A stretch of 30,164 nucleotides of DNA, from assembly GCA_003161495.1 (NCBI GenBank), contig PMOP01000454.1:3771-33934 (forward strand). Reading direction: 5' to 3'. Below, piece by piece: positions 14,700 through 24,417 of the stretch. The translations under genes and the position numbers were made by a program. The notes under the pieces were generated by a model. It searched no databases and was not told the DNA's origin. It saw only the letters and a list, made by a program, of their open reading frames with translations. Every line of letters starts with the position of its first letter. Within the stretch, counting starts at the first letter, position 1. Source of the DNA: Acidobacteriota bacterium (GTDB taxonomy: Bacteria > Acidobacteriota > Terriglobia > Acidiferrales > UBA7541).

Positions 14700-16004
14700 A
14701 TGCGAATAACAACCATTTTCAACAGACCCCCGATCGAGTTTTTGACCGTGGCATCCCCCAAAGTTTTGGCAGGAGTCTGCACCTTTGGTTTGAATCTTGT
14801 TTTAATGCGCAAACTCGGCGTCGCGCAGTATGGAATTTATGCGTTGTGCTCTACCGTCATCCTTCTCTCGGACACCATTCTCGGTTCCAGTCTGGATTTA
14901 GCAATCCTGAGACTTGCTCCACTGGAGCGAGAGCGTGACGGGTCGCTGTGTCTTGCCATCCAAAAAACCGGATTACTCATAAAAGCGGGACTGGGAATGG
15001 TTTTCTGCGTGGCCATTACGGTATGCGCATTATTGATGGGATTGTTTCAGGAAAAAGAAGCGATTCGGTTGCTCCTGGCGACGTGTGCCGCGATCATCGC
15101 TCTTCTGATGCTGCGTTCCGCGCAGGTGAACGCCCAGGTTTCGCGACGATTTTATTTGTATGGCTCGCTGGACTTGATTCAACTCATTGTGGAATTCGGA
15201 GGAGCCGCATCGCTCATTCTAATTGGACGCGTCACGCTGCCGCTTCTCCTGTGGCTTTTTGCTTTGGGCCCGCTGAGTGGATTTCTGCTTTGGCGCGCGA
15301 CAGCTGGCCGAGAGTTTGCCAGAGCGTCCATTGGACATATGCGTCAATTGGCGCTGAAAATTTGGCATTACGGCCAATGGTTTTTGGTCACCTTCGGACT
15401 TGGAGCAGTATTGAGCCGGCTGGATATTTTCCTGCTTTCCAGATGGTCGTCGCTGAGCGAGGTCGGCATCTTTTCCGCTGGACAGGTAATTGCGTGGGTG
15501 CCCGTTCTGATCGGGACGTATCTGGCAGTGGTCTTGACACCGCGAATCATGCCGTTGACTCGCGATGGACGGTTTAATGCTTTTTACCGCAAATTCCAGC
15601 TGCCTTTGCTCGGCATCTGCGTCCTCGGCTACTTTGTATCTCTCGCCGCGATGCCACTGATCGGTCCCCGACTTCTGCCCAAAACTTTTATGCGATCCAT
15701 GCCGGTCATTTCGGTGTTGTTGCCTGGCGCGCTGGCTGGTCTGGCCACCTTTCCGTTGACTTTAAGTTTTGTGATGTTTGTTCGGCCCAGGTTTCTGTTT
15801 TTCATGGACTGCATCTCGTTCCCGATTCTGATTTTGCTTTACTACTATGCGATACCCAGATTTGGTGGGGTGGGCGCCGCCTGGGTCACTTCGGCGGCCA
15901 ACGTGACCCGTGCATTCGTTGCGCAATGGATGGCCTGGCAGTGGACGAGCGAAGTTGACGTTACTTCTTCTTCGAAGAATTTGCCCCTGGAGGTGCTGGA
16001 TTGA
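14700..16004 (+). CDS. Wzx-type polysaccharide flippase (MATE/MOP superfamily)
   Basis: This 434-residue protein is almost wholly hydrophobic, with about 12-14 predicted membrane helices spread over its length. It starts in the typical flippase way, with a short basic N-terminus and a first helix containing GVCTFGLNLVLMRKLG, followed by QYGIYALCSTVILLSDTIL. Wzx proteins move lipid-linked repeat units from the cytoplasmic to the periplasmic face of the inner membrane. The next gene, wza-like, begins within its stop codon (TTGA overlap), and a polymerase and co-polymerase follow in the same set. The ATG at 14700 has no clear ribosome site. The flippase family is secure; substrate specificity is unknown. 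Confidence 0.88.
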   Translation: MRITTIFNRPPIEFLTVASPKVLAGVCTFGLNLVLMRKLGVAQYGIYALCSTVILLSDTILGSSLDLAILRLAPLERERDGSLCLAIQKTGLLIKAGLGMVFCVAITVCALLMGLFQEKEAIRLLLATCAAIIALLMLRSAQVNAQVSRRFYLYGSLDLIQLIVEFGGAASLILIGRVTLPLLLWLFALGPLSGFLLWRATAGREFARASIGHMRQLALKIWHYGQWFLVTFGLGAVLSRLDIFLLSRWSSLSEVGIFSAGQVIAWVPVLIGTYLAVVLTPRIMPLTRDGRFNAFYRKFQLPLLGICVLGYFVSLAAMPLIGPRLLPKTFMRSMPVISVLLPGALAGLATFPLTLSFVMFVRPRFLFFMDCISFPILILLYYYAIPRFGGVGAAWVTSAANVTRAFVAQWMAWQWTSEVDVTSSSKNLPLEVLD

Positions 16005-16720
16005 AAAAGATATTGGATACGCTTTGCGGCCGCGCGCTGCTGGCCTGCGTCGTCTTTTTCATGGCATCAGCCGCGTTGCCGGCTTTGGCGCAGACGCCCG
16101 ACGCGAACGCTCCGAGTTTGAACCCCGACTATGAGTTGACTGCGGGAGACGTGGTCGACGTGCAGTTTTTTTACAACCCGGAATTGAACGAGAAAGTTCA
16201 AATCCGGCCGGATGGGCGCATATCGTTACGGCTGGTGGGAGACGTGGAGTTGGCCCGGAAGACAGTTCCCGAGGCAGTGAAAGTGTTGGAGACGTCTTAC
16301 CGAAAAGTATTGAAGACGCCCTCGATCAGTTTGCAAATCGCCGGCTACGCCGCTCAAAAGGTGTACGTCGGAGGCGAAGTAACGCATGCCGGGCCGGTGA
16401 GCATGCCCGGCGATCTCACCGTTCTCCAGGCGCTCATGGAGGCAGGGGGACCGTTGCACTCCGCAAGCAGCAAAGAATTGATATTGATTCGAAGAGATGA
16501 TCGAGGGATGCCGTACATTCAGCACCTTTCCCTGCAAAACGTGAAGGACGTGCCCTCCGAGGCCGTAACCACCAGGCTTCGACCGTATGACGTTGTTCTG
16601 GTTCCTGAATCAAAGATTTCGAAGGTGGATCGCTGGGTGGACAATTACATTCGCAAGATGGATCCCGCATCTTTATCAGCCGGCTTCAGCTTTCTGGCGA
16701 ACGCGCATTTCATTCCATAG
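16001..16720 (+). CDS. Wza-like polysaccharide export protein (Poly_export + SLBB)
   Basis: The protein has 239 residues. The signal peptide spans residues 1-30 and ends ALPALA. The Poly_export domain (about 41-125) contains DYELTAGDVVDVQFFYNPEL, and a SLBB domain follows (about 130-215, VYVGGEVTHAGPVSMPGD). There is no lipobox at the cleavage site, and the protein is much shorter than Escherichia coli Wza: it has one SLBB domain and no obvious C-terminal amphipathic helix to form a pore. It may therefore work with a separate outer-membrane component. It starts with TTG at 16001, overlapping the wzx stop by 4 nt, and has GGAGGTG 5-6 nt upstream. Confidence 0.92.
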   Translation: MKKILDTLCGRALLACVVFFMASAALPALAQTPDANAPSLNPDYELTAGDVVDVQFFYNPELNEKVQIRPDGRISLRLVGDVELARKTVPEAVKVLETSYRKVLKTPSISLQIAGYAAQKVYVGGEVTHAGPVSMPGDLTVLQALMEAGGPLHSASSKELILIRRDDRGMPYIQHLSLQNVKDVPSEAVTTRLRPYDVVLVPESKISKVDRWVDNYIRKMDPASLSAGFSFLANAHFIP

Positions 16721-16734
16721 GCGGAATTTAATTT

Positions 16735-18327
16735 ATGAGCATACTTAATGAAGAGCTATTCGAGCGAAGCACCACCACTTGGAATGACGTAACGGAATTC
16801 TTCGCCAACAAGTGGAAAATTATCGCGCTTGTTTTCGTGTGCACGGTCTTCGGGGCCTACATTGCTCTGCAGCTGATGACCGACCGCTACGAGGGCAAGG
16901 CCACTCTGCTGGTGAAGCTCGGACGCGAAAACGCGGAAGTTCCGACCACCGTTCAGAACGGCGGATTTGTGTCCACGGGAATGCGCAAAGAGGGAGTTAA
17001 TTCTGAAATCCAGATCCTGACATCGCCGAGCTTGATCGCGGAAACAGTGGATAAATTTGGCGCGGAAGCATTTGCGTTCCAACCGGCGCCGCCGAAGTCC
17101 CTGTTGCAGGCTGTGCGGTATTACATAAAGTCGACCGTGCGGTGGGTCAAAGCCCGGGGCGATGACGCCCTGATTGCCTTGAATCTGAAAAAGAAGTTAT
17201 CGGATCGTGACGCCGCCATCCAAATGTTGGAGGATTCACTCGATGTCGAGCCGGAAAAAGATTCTGACGTAATCACGGTCTCACTGAAGTTTCCCGATCC
17301 GCAGATGTGCCAGAGTATTATCGACAATCTTCTGCAACTTTATCTCGACCGGCACGTGCACGCATGGCGCACACCCGCTGCGAAAGGGTTCTTCAACGAA
17401 CAGCTCGTGGACTACAAGGGACGCCTCGATGCGTTGCAGGGCCAGCGGGACCGGGTAAAGGCCAAGTGGAGCATCAGCTCGGTTAATGAACAGCGGACCT
17501 TGTTACTCAAGGAAGTCAATGACGTAAACACCCAGATCGAAGCGAACAACGCTGAGATGGCGGGTTTCGGCAAGCAGCAATCGCTCATGTCGGTCCGCCT
17601 GAAGTCTTTGCCGGAGCGAGTAAACTCCACTCAGGTACAGATTCAGAATCCATCCCTACAATCGATCAACGATCGCATCATCGCGTTGGACCTCGAACGC
17701 GCCAAGCTCAGCAGCCAGTATTTGGAAGACTCCGAACCGGTGAAAAAGGTGGATGAACAGATTCATGATCTGCAGACGCTGCTGAAAGCCGAGCAACCCA
17801 CCCTGATGGGTTCTGCTTCCTCGGAAGTGAATCCTGTGGTGGAAAATTTCAATGAAAGTGTGGAACAGAACGGGATCAAAATTGCCGGCCTGCAGGCGAA
17901 GAATCGGGAACTGGAAAGCATTGCCGGACATCTCAACAGCGAACTTCGGGATCTGAACAGCGGAGAAGATCAGATGGAATCGCTGGACCGCGACTACCGG
18001 ATCGCGCAGGAAAATTATTCCGATTACTCCAAGCGAGTCGAGGAAGGCCGGATTTCCGAAGAGCTGGACTTGGCGCGGGTATCGAACGTATCCGTTCTCA
18101 GTCCGGCGTCCGTGTCCGTTGAGCCGGTCTATCCTCGCAAACTTCTGCTTTTGGGCGTGGCCATGGGCCTCGGCCTGGTAATGGGGATCGCGCTTGCCTT
18201 ACTGCTCGAGTACATGGACGACAAGATCAGAAAACCAAAAGATATCGCTGCTTTAGGAAACCTCCGCGTGCTGGGGACGTTTCCTCTGCAACAAGCCGCA
18301 ACAAAGAAAGCTTCCGTGCGGGGATAA
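16735..18327 (+). CDS. Polysaccharide co-polymerase, Wzz/GumC family (second copy)
   Basis: The protein has 530 residues. A Wzz N-terminal domain is followed by a first membrane segment at about 31-50. A long periplasmic coiled-coil region (about 150-440) and a second membrane segment (about 472-497, LLLLGVAMGLGLVMGIALAL) follow. The C-terminal cytoplasmic tail (LEYMDDKIRKPKDIAALGN...) is the short stub usually joined to a BY-kinase domain, which is not fused here. It is a different protein from the Wzz at 2638-4263: it lacks the third C-terminal segment. Placement directly after the wza-like gene makes it the likely partner of this Wzx/Wzy system. The next gene starts in the TAATG junction. 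Confidence 0.92.
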   Translation: MSILNEELFERSTTTWNDVTEFFANKWKIIALVFVCTVFGAYIALQLMTDRYEGKATLLVKLGRENAEVPTTVQNGGFVSTGMRKEGVNSEIQILTSPSLIAETVDKFGAEAFAFQPAPPKSLLQAVRYYIKSTVRWVKARGDDALIALNLKKKLSDRDAAIQMLEDSLDVEPEKDSDVITVSLKFPDPQMCQSIIDNLLQLYLDRHVHAWRTPAAKGFFNEQLVDYKGRLDALQGQRDRVKAKWSISSVNEQRTLLLKEVNDVNTQIEANNAEMAGFGKQQSLMSVRLKSLPERVNSTQVQIQNPSLQSINDRIIALDLERAKLSSQYLEDSEPVKKVDEQIHDLQTLLKAEQPTLMGSASSEVNPVVENFNESVEQNGIKIAGLQAKNRELESIAGHLNSELRDLNSGEDQMESLDRDYRIAQENYSDYSKRVEEGRISEELDLARVSNVSVLSPASVSVEPVYPRKLLLLGVAMGLGLVMGIALALLLEYMDDKIRKPKDIAALGNLRVLGTFPLQQAATKKASVRG

Positions 18328-21300
18328 TGAGAATTCTAAACACCTTGCTTTCCTCATTTGGAAAGCTGTTATTGCTCGGCTCGCTTTTTCTGCAGGCGGG
18401 GTACGCGCAGACCCCTTCTCCCTGGGCGCCGATGGGCCCGGCTGGAGCGTCTGTCCTATCCATGCGCAGGGATCCATTTAATCCGCAAGTTCTGCTTGCC
18501 GGAACTTTATTTGGCGGGATCTATAAGACCGCTAACCGCGGAGCGACCTGGTCGCAAGTGAGCGCGCCATTCAATTCCACGTCGGTATTTTCCATCGCGG
18601 CCGATCCGTCGACCCAGGGAACGTTTTACGTCGGCACTCAGGGCCAAGGCGTGTGCCGTACCACGGACGACGGAAACACTTGGGTAACATTGAGCCAGGG
18701 TTTGACGGACCCCACAGTTCTGGCGTTGGCGGTCAATCCATCAAACAGCAGCTTATTGCTTGCAGCCACCGGCTCCGGAATTTTCACGAGCGCCAATGGC
18801 GGCACAAGTTGGACTTTGTCAGCTGGGGGAGTTTTGCCGTCTCAGGTAAAGAGTATTATTTTCGACCGAAAAAATTCCGGAGTTGTGTATGCGGGCACCC
18901 TTGGAAGCGGCGTATTCAAAAGCGCGGACGGAGGCGCATCGTGGGCGCCGTTCAATACCGGGATTCAAACCGCGCAGGTAAACTCTCTGGAGTTCGATCC
19001 TCAGACCCAATCCATACTGTACGCGGCCACTGGAAATGCCGGCGTGTTCTCACTTGCCGCGGGCGCAACCGCGTGGACAAATATTACCGGCAACTTGCCT
19101 CTGATTTCCGTGAGCGACATCCTTGCGTATCCCGCGGCTACCGGCGTGTATTTTGCCGCAACCGCTACAGGAATTTATCTCACGCCGAATGGCGGAACGT
19201 CCTGGTATCCATCCTCGAATGTGCCGTCCAATGTGCTGGCTTCCGATGACGTCGGTCTCGTCGTGTATTCAGGGACCACTCAGAATGGAATCCTGTCTTC
19301 CACCAATTTGGGTAACAGCTGGGTGCCGATCAATCAAGGCCTGCAAAACGTGTCCGTCGGCGCAATCGATTCGATTCCATACGGAACGAATCGGATGCTC
19401 TACGCGGGATCGAGCTCGGGCATTTACATCAACACCGATGGGTCGGTGAACTGGGCGAATGCCCCGAACTTCAGCTTGTCAGTGTTCAGCCTGCTGCACG
19501 ATCCCAAGACCAGCAACATTATTTACACGGGCACGGAAAAAGCCGGGGTTTGGAAAAGCACGGATTATGGATTAGACTGGACGCAATCGTCGAATGGCAT
19601 AATTCCAACCCAAATTTATTCCATTTCGCAGTCGGCCGCTTCGCCGAATTATGTGTATGCGGGAACTTCGTCCGGGCTATACGTCAGCACGAATAACGGC
19701 GGGACGTGGTCGCAGGCTACTCAGGTCGATATTACCAATGTTACGTCCGTGGCAACGGACCCTGTGCGTGGCCAGGTCGCCTACTTTGGCAGTGTCGGCG
19801 GCGTAGTGTTTAAATCAGATTTCGGTCCAAATAATTTTTTCCAGGCTTCCGGCTCGATCAGTCCGAATACGATTATTGGACTTAAAATTGTGCCGCAATA
19901 TCTGGATAGCATTTTTGCCATTACGGACGGCGGCGACCTGTTGGAGACAACGAATGGCGGCGTGGGCTGGTACTCCGCAAAGGCTGGCGTTTCACAATTG
20001 GCGCTGTCCATAGACGTTGATCCAATTTCGCCCTGGATTACTTATCTAGGAACGGCCGGCGGCGGCGTTTATAAAAGTGTTTCCGGTGGGATTTCATGGG
20101 CCTACGCGAGTTCCGGCTTGGGCGGCCCTTACGTTTATTCCCTCGCGGTGAATCCGACGACGACAAGCACGCTCTATGCCGGAACAAATACTGGAGTCTA
20201 CAAGTCCACCAACAGCGCAACGACTTGGACCAATGCCAGTACGGGTTTGGCGGCAGGCGCGGTCACCAGTTTGTTGATCGAGCCATCGAACCCCAATATT
20301 CTTTTCGCCTCAGTCGCGCAGGCGGGAGTTTACAAGAGTACAAATGGCGGATCGACCTGGGTTTCCGCCGGTGTGGGACTGCCCAGCACTCCTTTGATAC
20401 CGATTGCCCTGGACCCCGCGAACGCATTGACCTTGTACGCCGGCACGAGCAGCGGGTTTTACGTCAGCAATGATGGCGGGAATACCTGGCAAGCAAGCAC
20501 CGTTGGCATGACGCTTTTCACTCGAGGGCTAGCAATCGATCCCATCAATACGAACAACCTCTACGCTGGGACACTTTCAGGAGGGATTTTCAAAACCACA
20601 AATGGTGGTTCGTCCTGGTCGAACGCCGGTCTTGCGCAAAAACCGGTGATGGCCGTCGCCGTGGACCACACCAATTCCCAGGTTGTCTACGCAGGAACAA
20701 CCCAAGGCGTAGTCCGCAGCACGGACGCGGGCACGACTTGGGCAAATGTAGGTCAGCAGCTTGCCATTATCTTTTCCATGGCGGTGAATCCGAGTTATCG
20801 CGCACAGGTATACATCGGCGGAATTGCCGGAGGCCTGTATAAAAGTTCCGACGGCGGAATGACCTGGCAGCTGAGCGCTCAGGGCCTGCCCTTGTTGAAT
20901 ATCCTGGCACTGGCGATTGATCCAAACAATGGCACGATCTATGCCAGCCCTGAACGCAGCGGGATTTACAAAAGCCTTAACGGTGGGCAGACCTGGGTCG
21001 CCACACAAAATACGGTTACCGGCTCGTATCTGTTTACATCGCTCACTGTGGATCCGACGACCAGCAATGTATATGCGGCCAGCAACGACGGCGGAGTCCT
21101 CGTGAGCACGGATGGGAACACCTGGAACGCGATTAATACGGGGCTGCCCACTCTGGTTGTCTCTTCCGTTGTACTTGATCCATTCACGCACGGCACCCTC
21201 TACGACAGCACGAGCAACATGGGAGTGTTCAAGTCAGTGAATGGAGGCCAGCTCTGGCAAGCCGCCAACAGCGGCTTGTCGTCTACAGCGCAGGTTTCCT

Positions 21301-22034
21301 CGCTCGTTGCCGATTCTGTAAATAAGGGAGTTCTTTACGCGTCGACCAGTGTAGGCGTCTTTAAAAGCACCGACGGCGCGACAACCTGGAATCCAGCCGG
21401 CGCGTGGACGGGGATTTCGGTGGGAAATGTGGTTCTCGACGTCACGCCAGGGACGCTCTACGCGGCTACGCCAGCGAACGGTATTTATAAAAGCGTAAAT
21501 AGCGGGGCGACCTGGAGTGCAATGGACAACGGGCTGAGCACGCAGGCTATCCAGCAAGTTGCGCTCGGCTGGGGCACGGGAATCGTCTACGCGGCCACGC
21601 TTGGTTCCGGTCTTTCCCACACGTCTAACGGAGGGGCTTCGTGGACGGCAGGGACCGCTCCGGGAATCGTAAATCCATTCGTCTTTGCTCTGGCTGTCGA
21701 CCCGAATTTCCCTGGGACGGTGTACGCCGGGACCTCAGGTGTCGGAGTCCTCAAGAGCACAGATTGGGGAGCAGATTGGCAGGCTGTCGATGCGGGGATC
21801 GATCAGCTTTATATTTTGTCGCTCGCTGTCGATCCAGCGCAACCGGGCACGGTGTATGCGGGAAGCGCCGGCGGTGGAGTTTTTGTCACCAACAACGGAG
21901 GTACAAGCTGGATCCCTCTGCGCACCGGGCTCTTCAATCTTACGGTCACTTCTGTCGGAGTGGACGCGGTGAATCACAAGATCGTATATGCGGGAACAGA
22001 AGGGGGCGGAGTTTATAAAAATGTACGCCCTTGA
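18327..22034 (+). CDS. Secreted giant Asp-box (BNR) beta-propeller protein, 28 repeat units
   Basis: The 1235-residue protein has a Sec signal (residues about 1-28, ending QAGYA). The rest consists of 28 tandem units of about 43 residues. Each carries a strand of the type TLYAGTNTGVYKS, followed in the first 27 by an Asp-box such as STNGGSTW (consensus SxDxGxxW). The last unit lacks the final strand, and a matching strand (WAPMGPAG) sits at the mature N-terminus, which suggests ring closure of propeller blades. There are no catalytic sialidase residues that I can identify, and no C-terminal sorting signal. It starts 1 nt inside the wzz stop (TAATG) and overlaps the next gene by 14 nt, so it belongs to the EPS operon. 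A polysaccharide-binding or scaffolding role is inferred. Confidence 0.85.
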   Translation: MRILNTLLSSFGKLLLLGSLFLQAGYAQTPSPWAPMGPAGASVLSMRRDPFNPQVLLAGTLFGGIYKTANRGATWSQVSAPFNSTSVFSIAADPSTQGTFYVGTQGQGVCRTTDDGNTWVTLSQGLTDPTVLALAVNPSNSSLLLAATGSGIFTSANGGTSWTLSAGGVLPSQVKSIIFDRKNSGVVYAGTLGSGVFKSADGGASWAPFNTGIQTAQVNSLEFDPQTQSILYAATGNAGVFSLAAGATAWTNITGNLPLISVSDILAYPAATGVYFAATATGIYLTPNGGTSWYPSSNVPSNVLASDDVGLVVYSGTTQNGILSSTNLGNSWVPINQGLQNVSVGAIDSIPYGTNRMLYAGSSSGIYINTDGSVNWANAPNFSLSVFSLLHDPKTSNIIYTGTEKAGVWKSTDYGLDWTQSSNGIIPTQIYSISQSAASPNYVYAGTSSGLYVSTNNGGTWSQATQVDITNVTSVATDPVRGQVAYFGSVGGVVFKSDFGPNNFFQASGSISPNTIIGLKIVPQYLDSIFAITDGGDLLETTNGGVGWYSAKAGVSQLALSIDVDPISPWITYLGTAGGGVYKSVSGGISWAYASSGLGGPYVYSLAVNPTTTSTLYAGTNTGVYKSTNSATTWTNASTGLAAGAVTSLLIEPSNPNILFASVAQAGVYKSTNGGSTWVSAGVGLPSTPLIPIALDPANALTLYAGTSSGFYVSNDGGNTWQASTVGMTLFTRGLAIDPINTNNLYAGTLSGGIFKTTNGGSSWSNAGLAQKPVMAVAVDHTNSQVVYAGTTQGVVRSTDAGTTWANVGQQLAIIFSMAVNPSYRAQVYIGGIAGGLYKSSDGGMTWQLSAQGLPLLNILALAIDPNNGTIYASPERSGIYKSLNGGQTWVATQNTVTGSYLFTSLTVDPTTSNVYAASNDGGVLVSTDGNTWNAINTGLPTLVVSSVVLDPFTHGTLYDSTSNMGVFKSVNGGQLWQAANSGLSSTAQVSSLVADSVNKGVLYASTSVGVFKSTDGATTWNPAGAWTGISVGNVVLDVTPGTLYAATPANGIYKSVNSGATWSAMDNGLSTQAIQQVALGWGTGIVYAATLGSGLSHTSNGGASWTAGTAPGIVNPFVFALAVDPNFPGTVYAGTSGVGVLKSTDWGADWQAVDAGIDQLYILSLAVDPAQPGTVYAGSAGGGVFVTNNGGTSWIPLRTGLFNLTVTSVGVDAVNHKIVYAGTEGGGVYKNVRP

Positions 22035-23499
22035 ACTAAAGCGACTTCCGACGCCGGTTTTGGCCGGTTGCTTCGGGCTTGCTGCAGGCGCGATGCTGGT
22101 GCTCGCTGCGGCAAGAGTTTCGCCTGTGATGGCGGGGCTCGCGATGTGCGGGCTGCTCGTGGCAATCGCCATCCTGTTTTCGCCGACGTTGGGATTGCTG
22201 CTGACTGCCTTGGTGATTCCCATCGAACGGCTGGGGCGCCTGACTTCAGACTCGAATATGTACACCGTGTCGTTGATGCGGATCATCGGACTGCTGGCGC
22301 TGGGGAGTTTTCTGGTGCACGCCGTCAATCGCAAATGGAAGTTGCGATTCGGCAAGCCGTTTTTTATCTATTTCGCTTATTGCGGAATCGCGATCATGAC
22401 TGTTTTTTATACAACCGATCCGCTGAGCACGGTGCGCTCCGGCAGCGCCATCCTGGGCAACCTGATCTTTTTTTTCCTGGTGATCAACGTAGTCCGAAGC
22501 TGGAAGCTGGCCAAGGCGGCGCTACTCGTATGGCTTCTCTCATCCGTTCTGGTCGGCGTCTACACCATGTACGACTGGCACTTCGGCAGCGCCGTGAATG
22601 TGCAAAGAATTGGAGAACTGCAATCGCGCTTTCAAACGGTTTACAGTGACACTGCGGAATGGCAGCAACTCGAAACATTGTCGCGCGCGGTGGGTCCCAC
22701 TTCGGCCGCTGCCGTCTACGGCATCAACATGATCCTGACGCTGCCGTTCTTTGCTTTCCTGATCCGCATTGAACGCGACTGGCGCATTCGGCTGGTGCTG
22801 TTATTCAGCGTCTTGATCGTGATGTACAACATATTTCTTTCCAACACGCGTGCCGCGATTTTACTAACCATCGCCGTACTGGGATTATGCGTGCTCTGGA
22901 AATTGGTAACTCTTACCGGAACGCGCATTGCGGCCGTTTTCTTGATCCTGCTGGTCGTGCTGGCCGCCGCGCCGAGCGCAATTTACGAACGCGTCCTCAG
23001 TCCCGCAAATTACACTGTCGCCGGCTCCAGCACGTTGCGCAGCCGCTTCAGCTACTGGGACGCGGCGATTACCATCGCGGAAAAAAACTGGCTGCTGGGC
23101 GTCGGCCTCGGCAATCAGACGGAAGTCCCCAAGTATTTGAAGGATTACGCGCCGGAAACAACCAGCGCCCACAATGAGTACTTGCAGACGCTCGATGAAG
23201 TTGGCATCGTCGGATGGATGGTTTTCCTGAGCTTCGTTGGCATTCTCCTCGTGTACGGCCACCGTGCGGCATCCATCTACGCGCGCATCCGCGGAAAGCA
23301 GGAGATGTATTGGTTCATGGTGGCGTGCCAGATTGCCATGATTTCCGTATTGCTCTATGCGTTTCAGGCGGATGTTTTTCATTTCCCGCTTAAGGGTTGG
23401 TGGCTGGTCGCCTCACTGACATTTGTGATGTACCAACGGGCGCAGGCGGATCGAGCGGAACTGATCCAGGCTGCCACGGTTGAGGAGACGGCGTCTTGA
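22021..23499 (+). CDS. O-antigen ligase / Wzy-type polymerase
   Basis: This 492-residue inner-membrane protein has about 12 hydrophobic helices. The Wzy_C signature is clear around residue 365: GVGLGNQTEV, then SAHNEYLQTLDEVGIVG, which is the periplasmic loop of ligases and polymerases. It joins repeat units or transfers the polymer at the periplasmic face. The frame opens at 21988, but I chose the ATG at 22021 because GGAG lies about 10 nt upstream; it overlaps the preceding gene by 14 nt. Sequence alone does not separate ligase from polymerase; with Wzx, Wzz and Wza nearby, the polymerase role is more likely. Confidence 0.88.
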   Translation: MYALELKRLPTPVLAGCFGLAAGAMLVLAAARVSPVMAGLAMCGLLVAIAILFSPTLGLLLTALVIPIERLGRLTSDSNMYTVSLMRIIGLLALGSFLVHAVNRKWKLRFGKPFFIYFAYCGIAIMTVFYTTDPLSTVRSGSAILGNLIFFFLVINVVRSWKLAKAALLVWLLSSVLVGVYTMYDWHFGSAVNVQRIGELQSRFQTVYSDTAEWQQLETLSRAVGPTSAAAVYGINMILTLPFFAFLIRIERDWRIRLVLLFSVLIVMYNIFLSNTRAAILLTIAVLGLCVLWKLVTLTGTRIAAVFLILLVVLAAAPSAIYERVLSPANYTVAGSSTLRSRFSYWDAAITIAEKNWLLGVGLGNQTEVPKYLKDYAPETTSAHNEYLQTLDEVGIVGWMVFLSFVGILLVYGHRAASIYARIRGKQEMYWFMVACQIAMISVLLYAFQADVFHFPLKGWWLVASLTFVMYQRAQADRAELIQAATVEETAS

Positions 23500-24398
23500 C
23501 GGATATCGCGGTCATCATCGTTGGATTGAACGCGAGCCCTTACCTCAAGGCTTGTCTCGAATCGCTCGGCCATAGCGAATGGCGACATTGGACTCATGAA
23601 GTCATTTATGTAGATAACGGCTCCACGGACGATACCCTCGCCATGATGGCCGCGAATTTTCCGACGGTTCGAGTCCTCGCAAATGCAACGAATCTCGGGT
23701 TCTGTAAAGCTTCCAATCTCGGCGCGGCAATGGCGCGCAGCCGCTATTACTTTTTCCTGAATGACGATACTGTTCTCCGAAAAGACTCCATCGGATTGCT
23801 GGCGGAAGCCTTGGAGAACATTCCGGAAGTGGGCGTGATCGCCAGCCGGTTGGTTTTTCCGGATTTGACCGAACAGTATTCCGGTCGAAGGTTCCCCAGC
23901 ATCGCCAATGGCATTCTGGGACGTCGTTCTTTTCTCACGCGGATATTTCCGAATAGCAGGCCGGTTTCCGATTACCTCTATAAACAGCAATTAAACAATC
24001 ACGATCCATTTCCGGCCGAGTGGGTCTCTGCCGCGGCAATGATGGTCAGCAAGGAAACCTTCGAGATGGTTGGCGGTTTTGCGGAAGACTACTACTACTG
24101 GCATGAAGCCGTGATTTGCGACCGCGTGAGGCGAAAAGGGAAACAGGTGTACTTGCATCCCCGCTCCATCATTATTCACCACGAAGGAAAAGGAAGCGGC
24201 GCCAGGCCATACGCCACGCGCAAATGGCATATTCTCGATTTCCACCGCGCCGCTTATCGCTGCTACTGCGAGCACTATGGACTGAAATGGTTCAGCTTGC
24301 GGCGATGGTTCGCCGCGTTGGCGCTGACGATTCGCGCCGCTTCACTTTTGGCCGGCACCTGGGTCGTCACCCGCACGGGAATGCAAATTTCTCGCTGA
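23496..24398 (+). CDS. Glycosyltransferase family 2 (rhamnosyltransferase-like)
   Basis: The protein has 300 residues with a GT-A fold. The start is DIAVIIVGLNASPYLKACLESL; the nucleotide-binding DNGSTDDT is near residue 41 and the metal site NDD near residue 88. EWVSAAAMMVSKETFEMVGGF is the acceptor-site region typical of rhamnosyl- and related transferases. It adds a sugar to the growing repeat unit at the inner membrane's cytoplasmic face. The TTG start at 23496 overlaps the preceding stop (TTGA) and has GAGGAG 8 nt upstream. A short hydrophobic patch near the C-terminus (LALTIRAASLLAGTWVV) may associate with the membrane. The sugar is not determined by sequence; the RmlA/RmlB context points to a deoxyhexose. 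Confidence 0.9.
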   Translation: MTDIAVIIVGLNASPYLKACLESLGHSEWRHWTHEVIYVDNGSTDDTLAMMAANFPTVRVLANATNLGFCKASNLGAAMARSRYYFFLNDDTVLRKDSIGLLAEALENIPEVGVIASRLVFPDLTEQYSGRRFPSIANGILGRRSFLTRIFPNSRPVSDYLYKQQLNNHDPFPAEWVSAAAMMVSKETFEMVGGFAEDYYYWHEAVICDRVRRKGKQVYLHPRSIIIHHEGKGSGARPYATRKWHILDFHRAAYRCYCEHYGLKWFSLRRWFAALALTIRAASLLAGTWVVTRTGMQISR

Positions 24399-24417
24399 TC
24401 GCAAGGAAGAAACCAAG

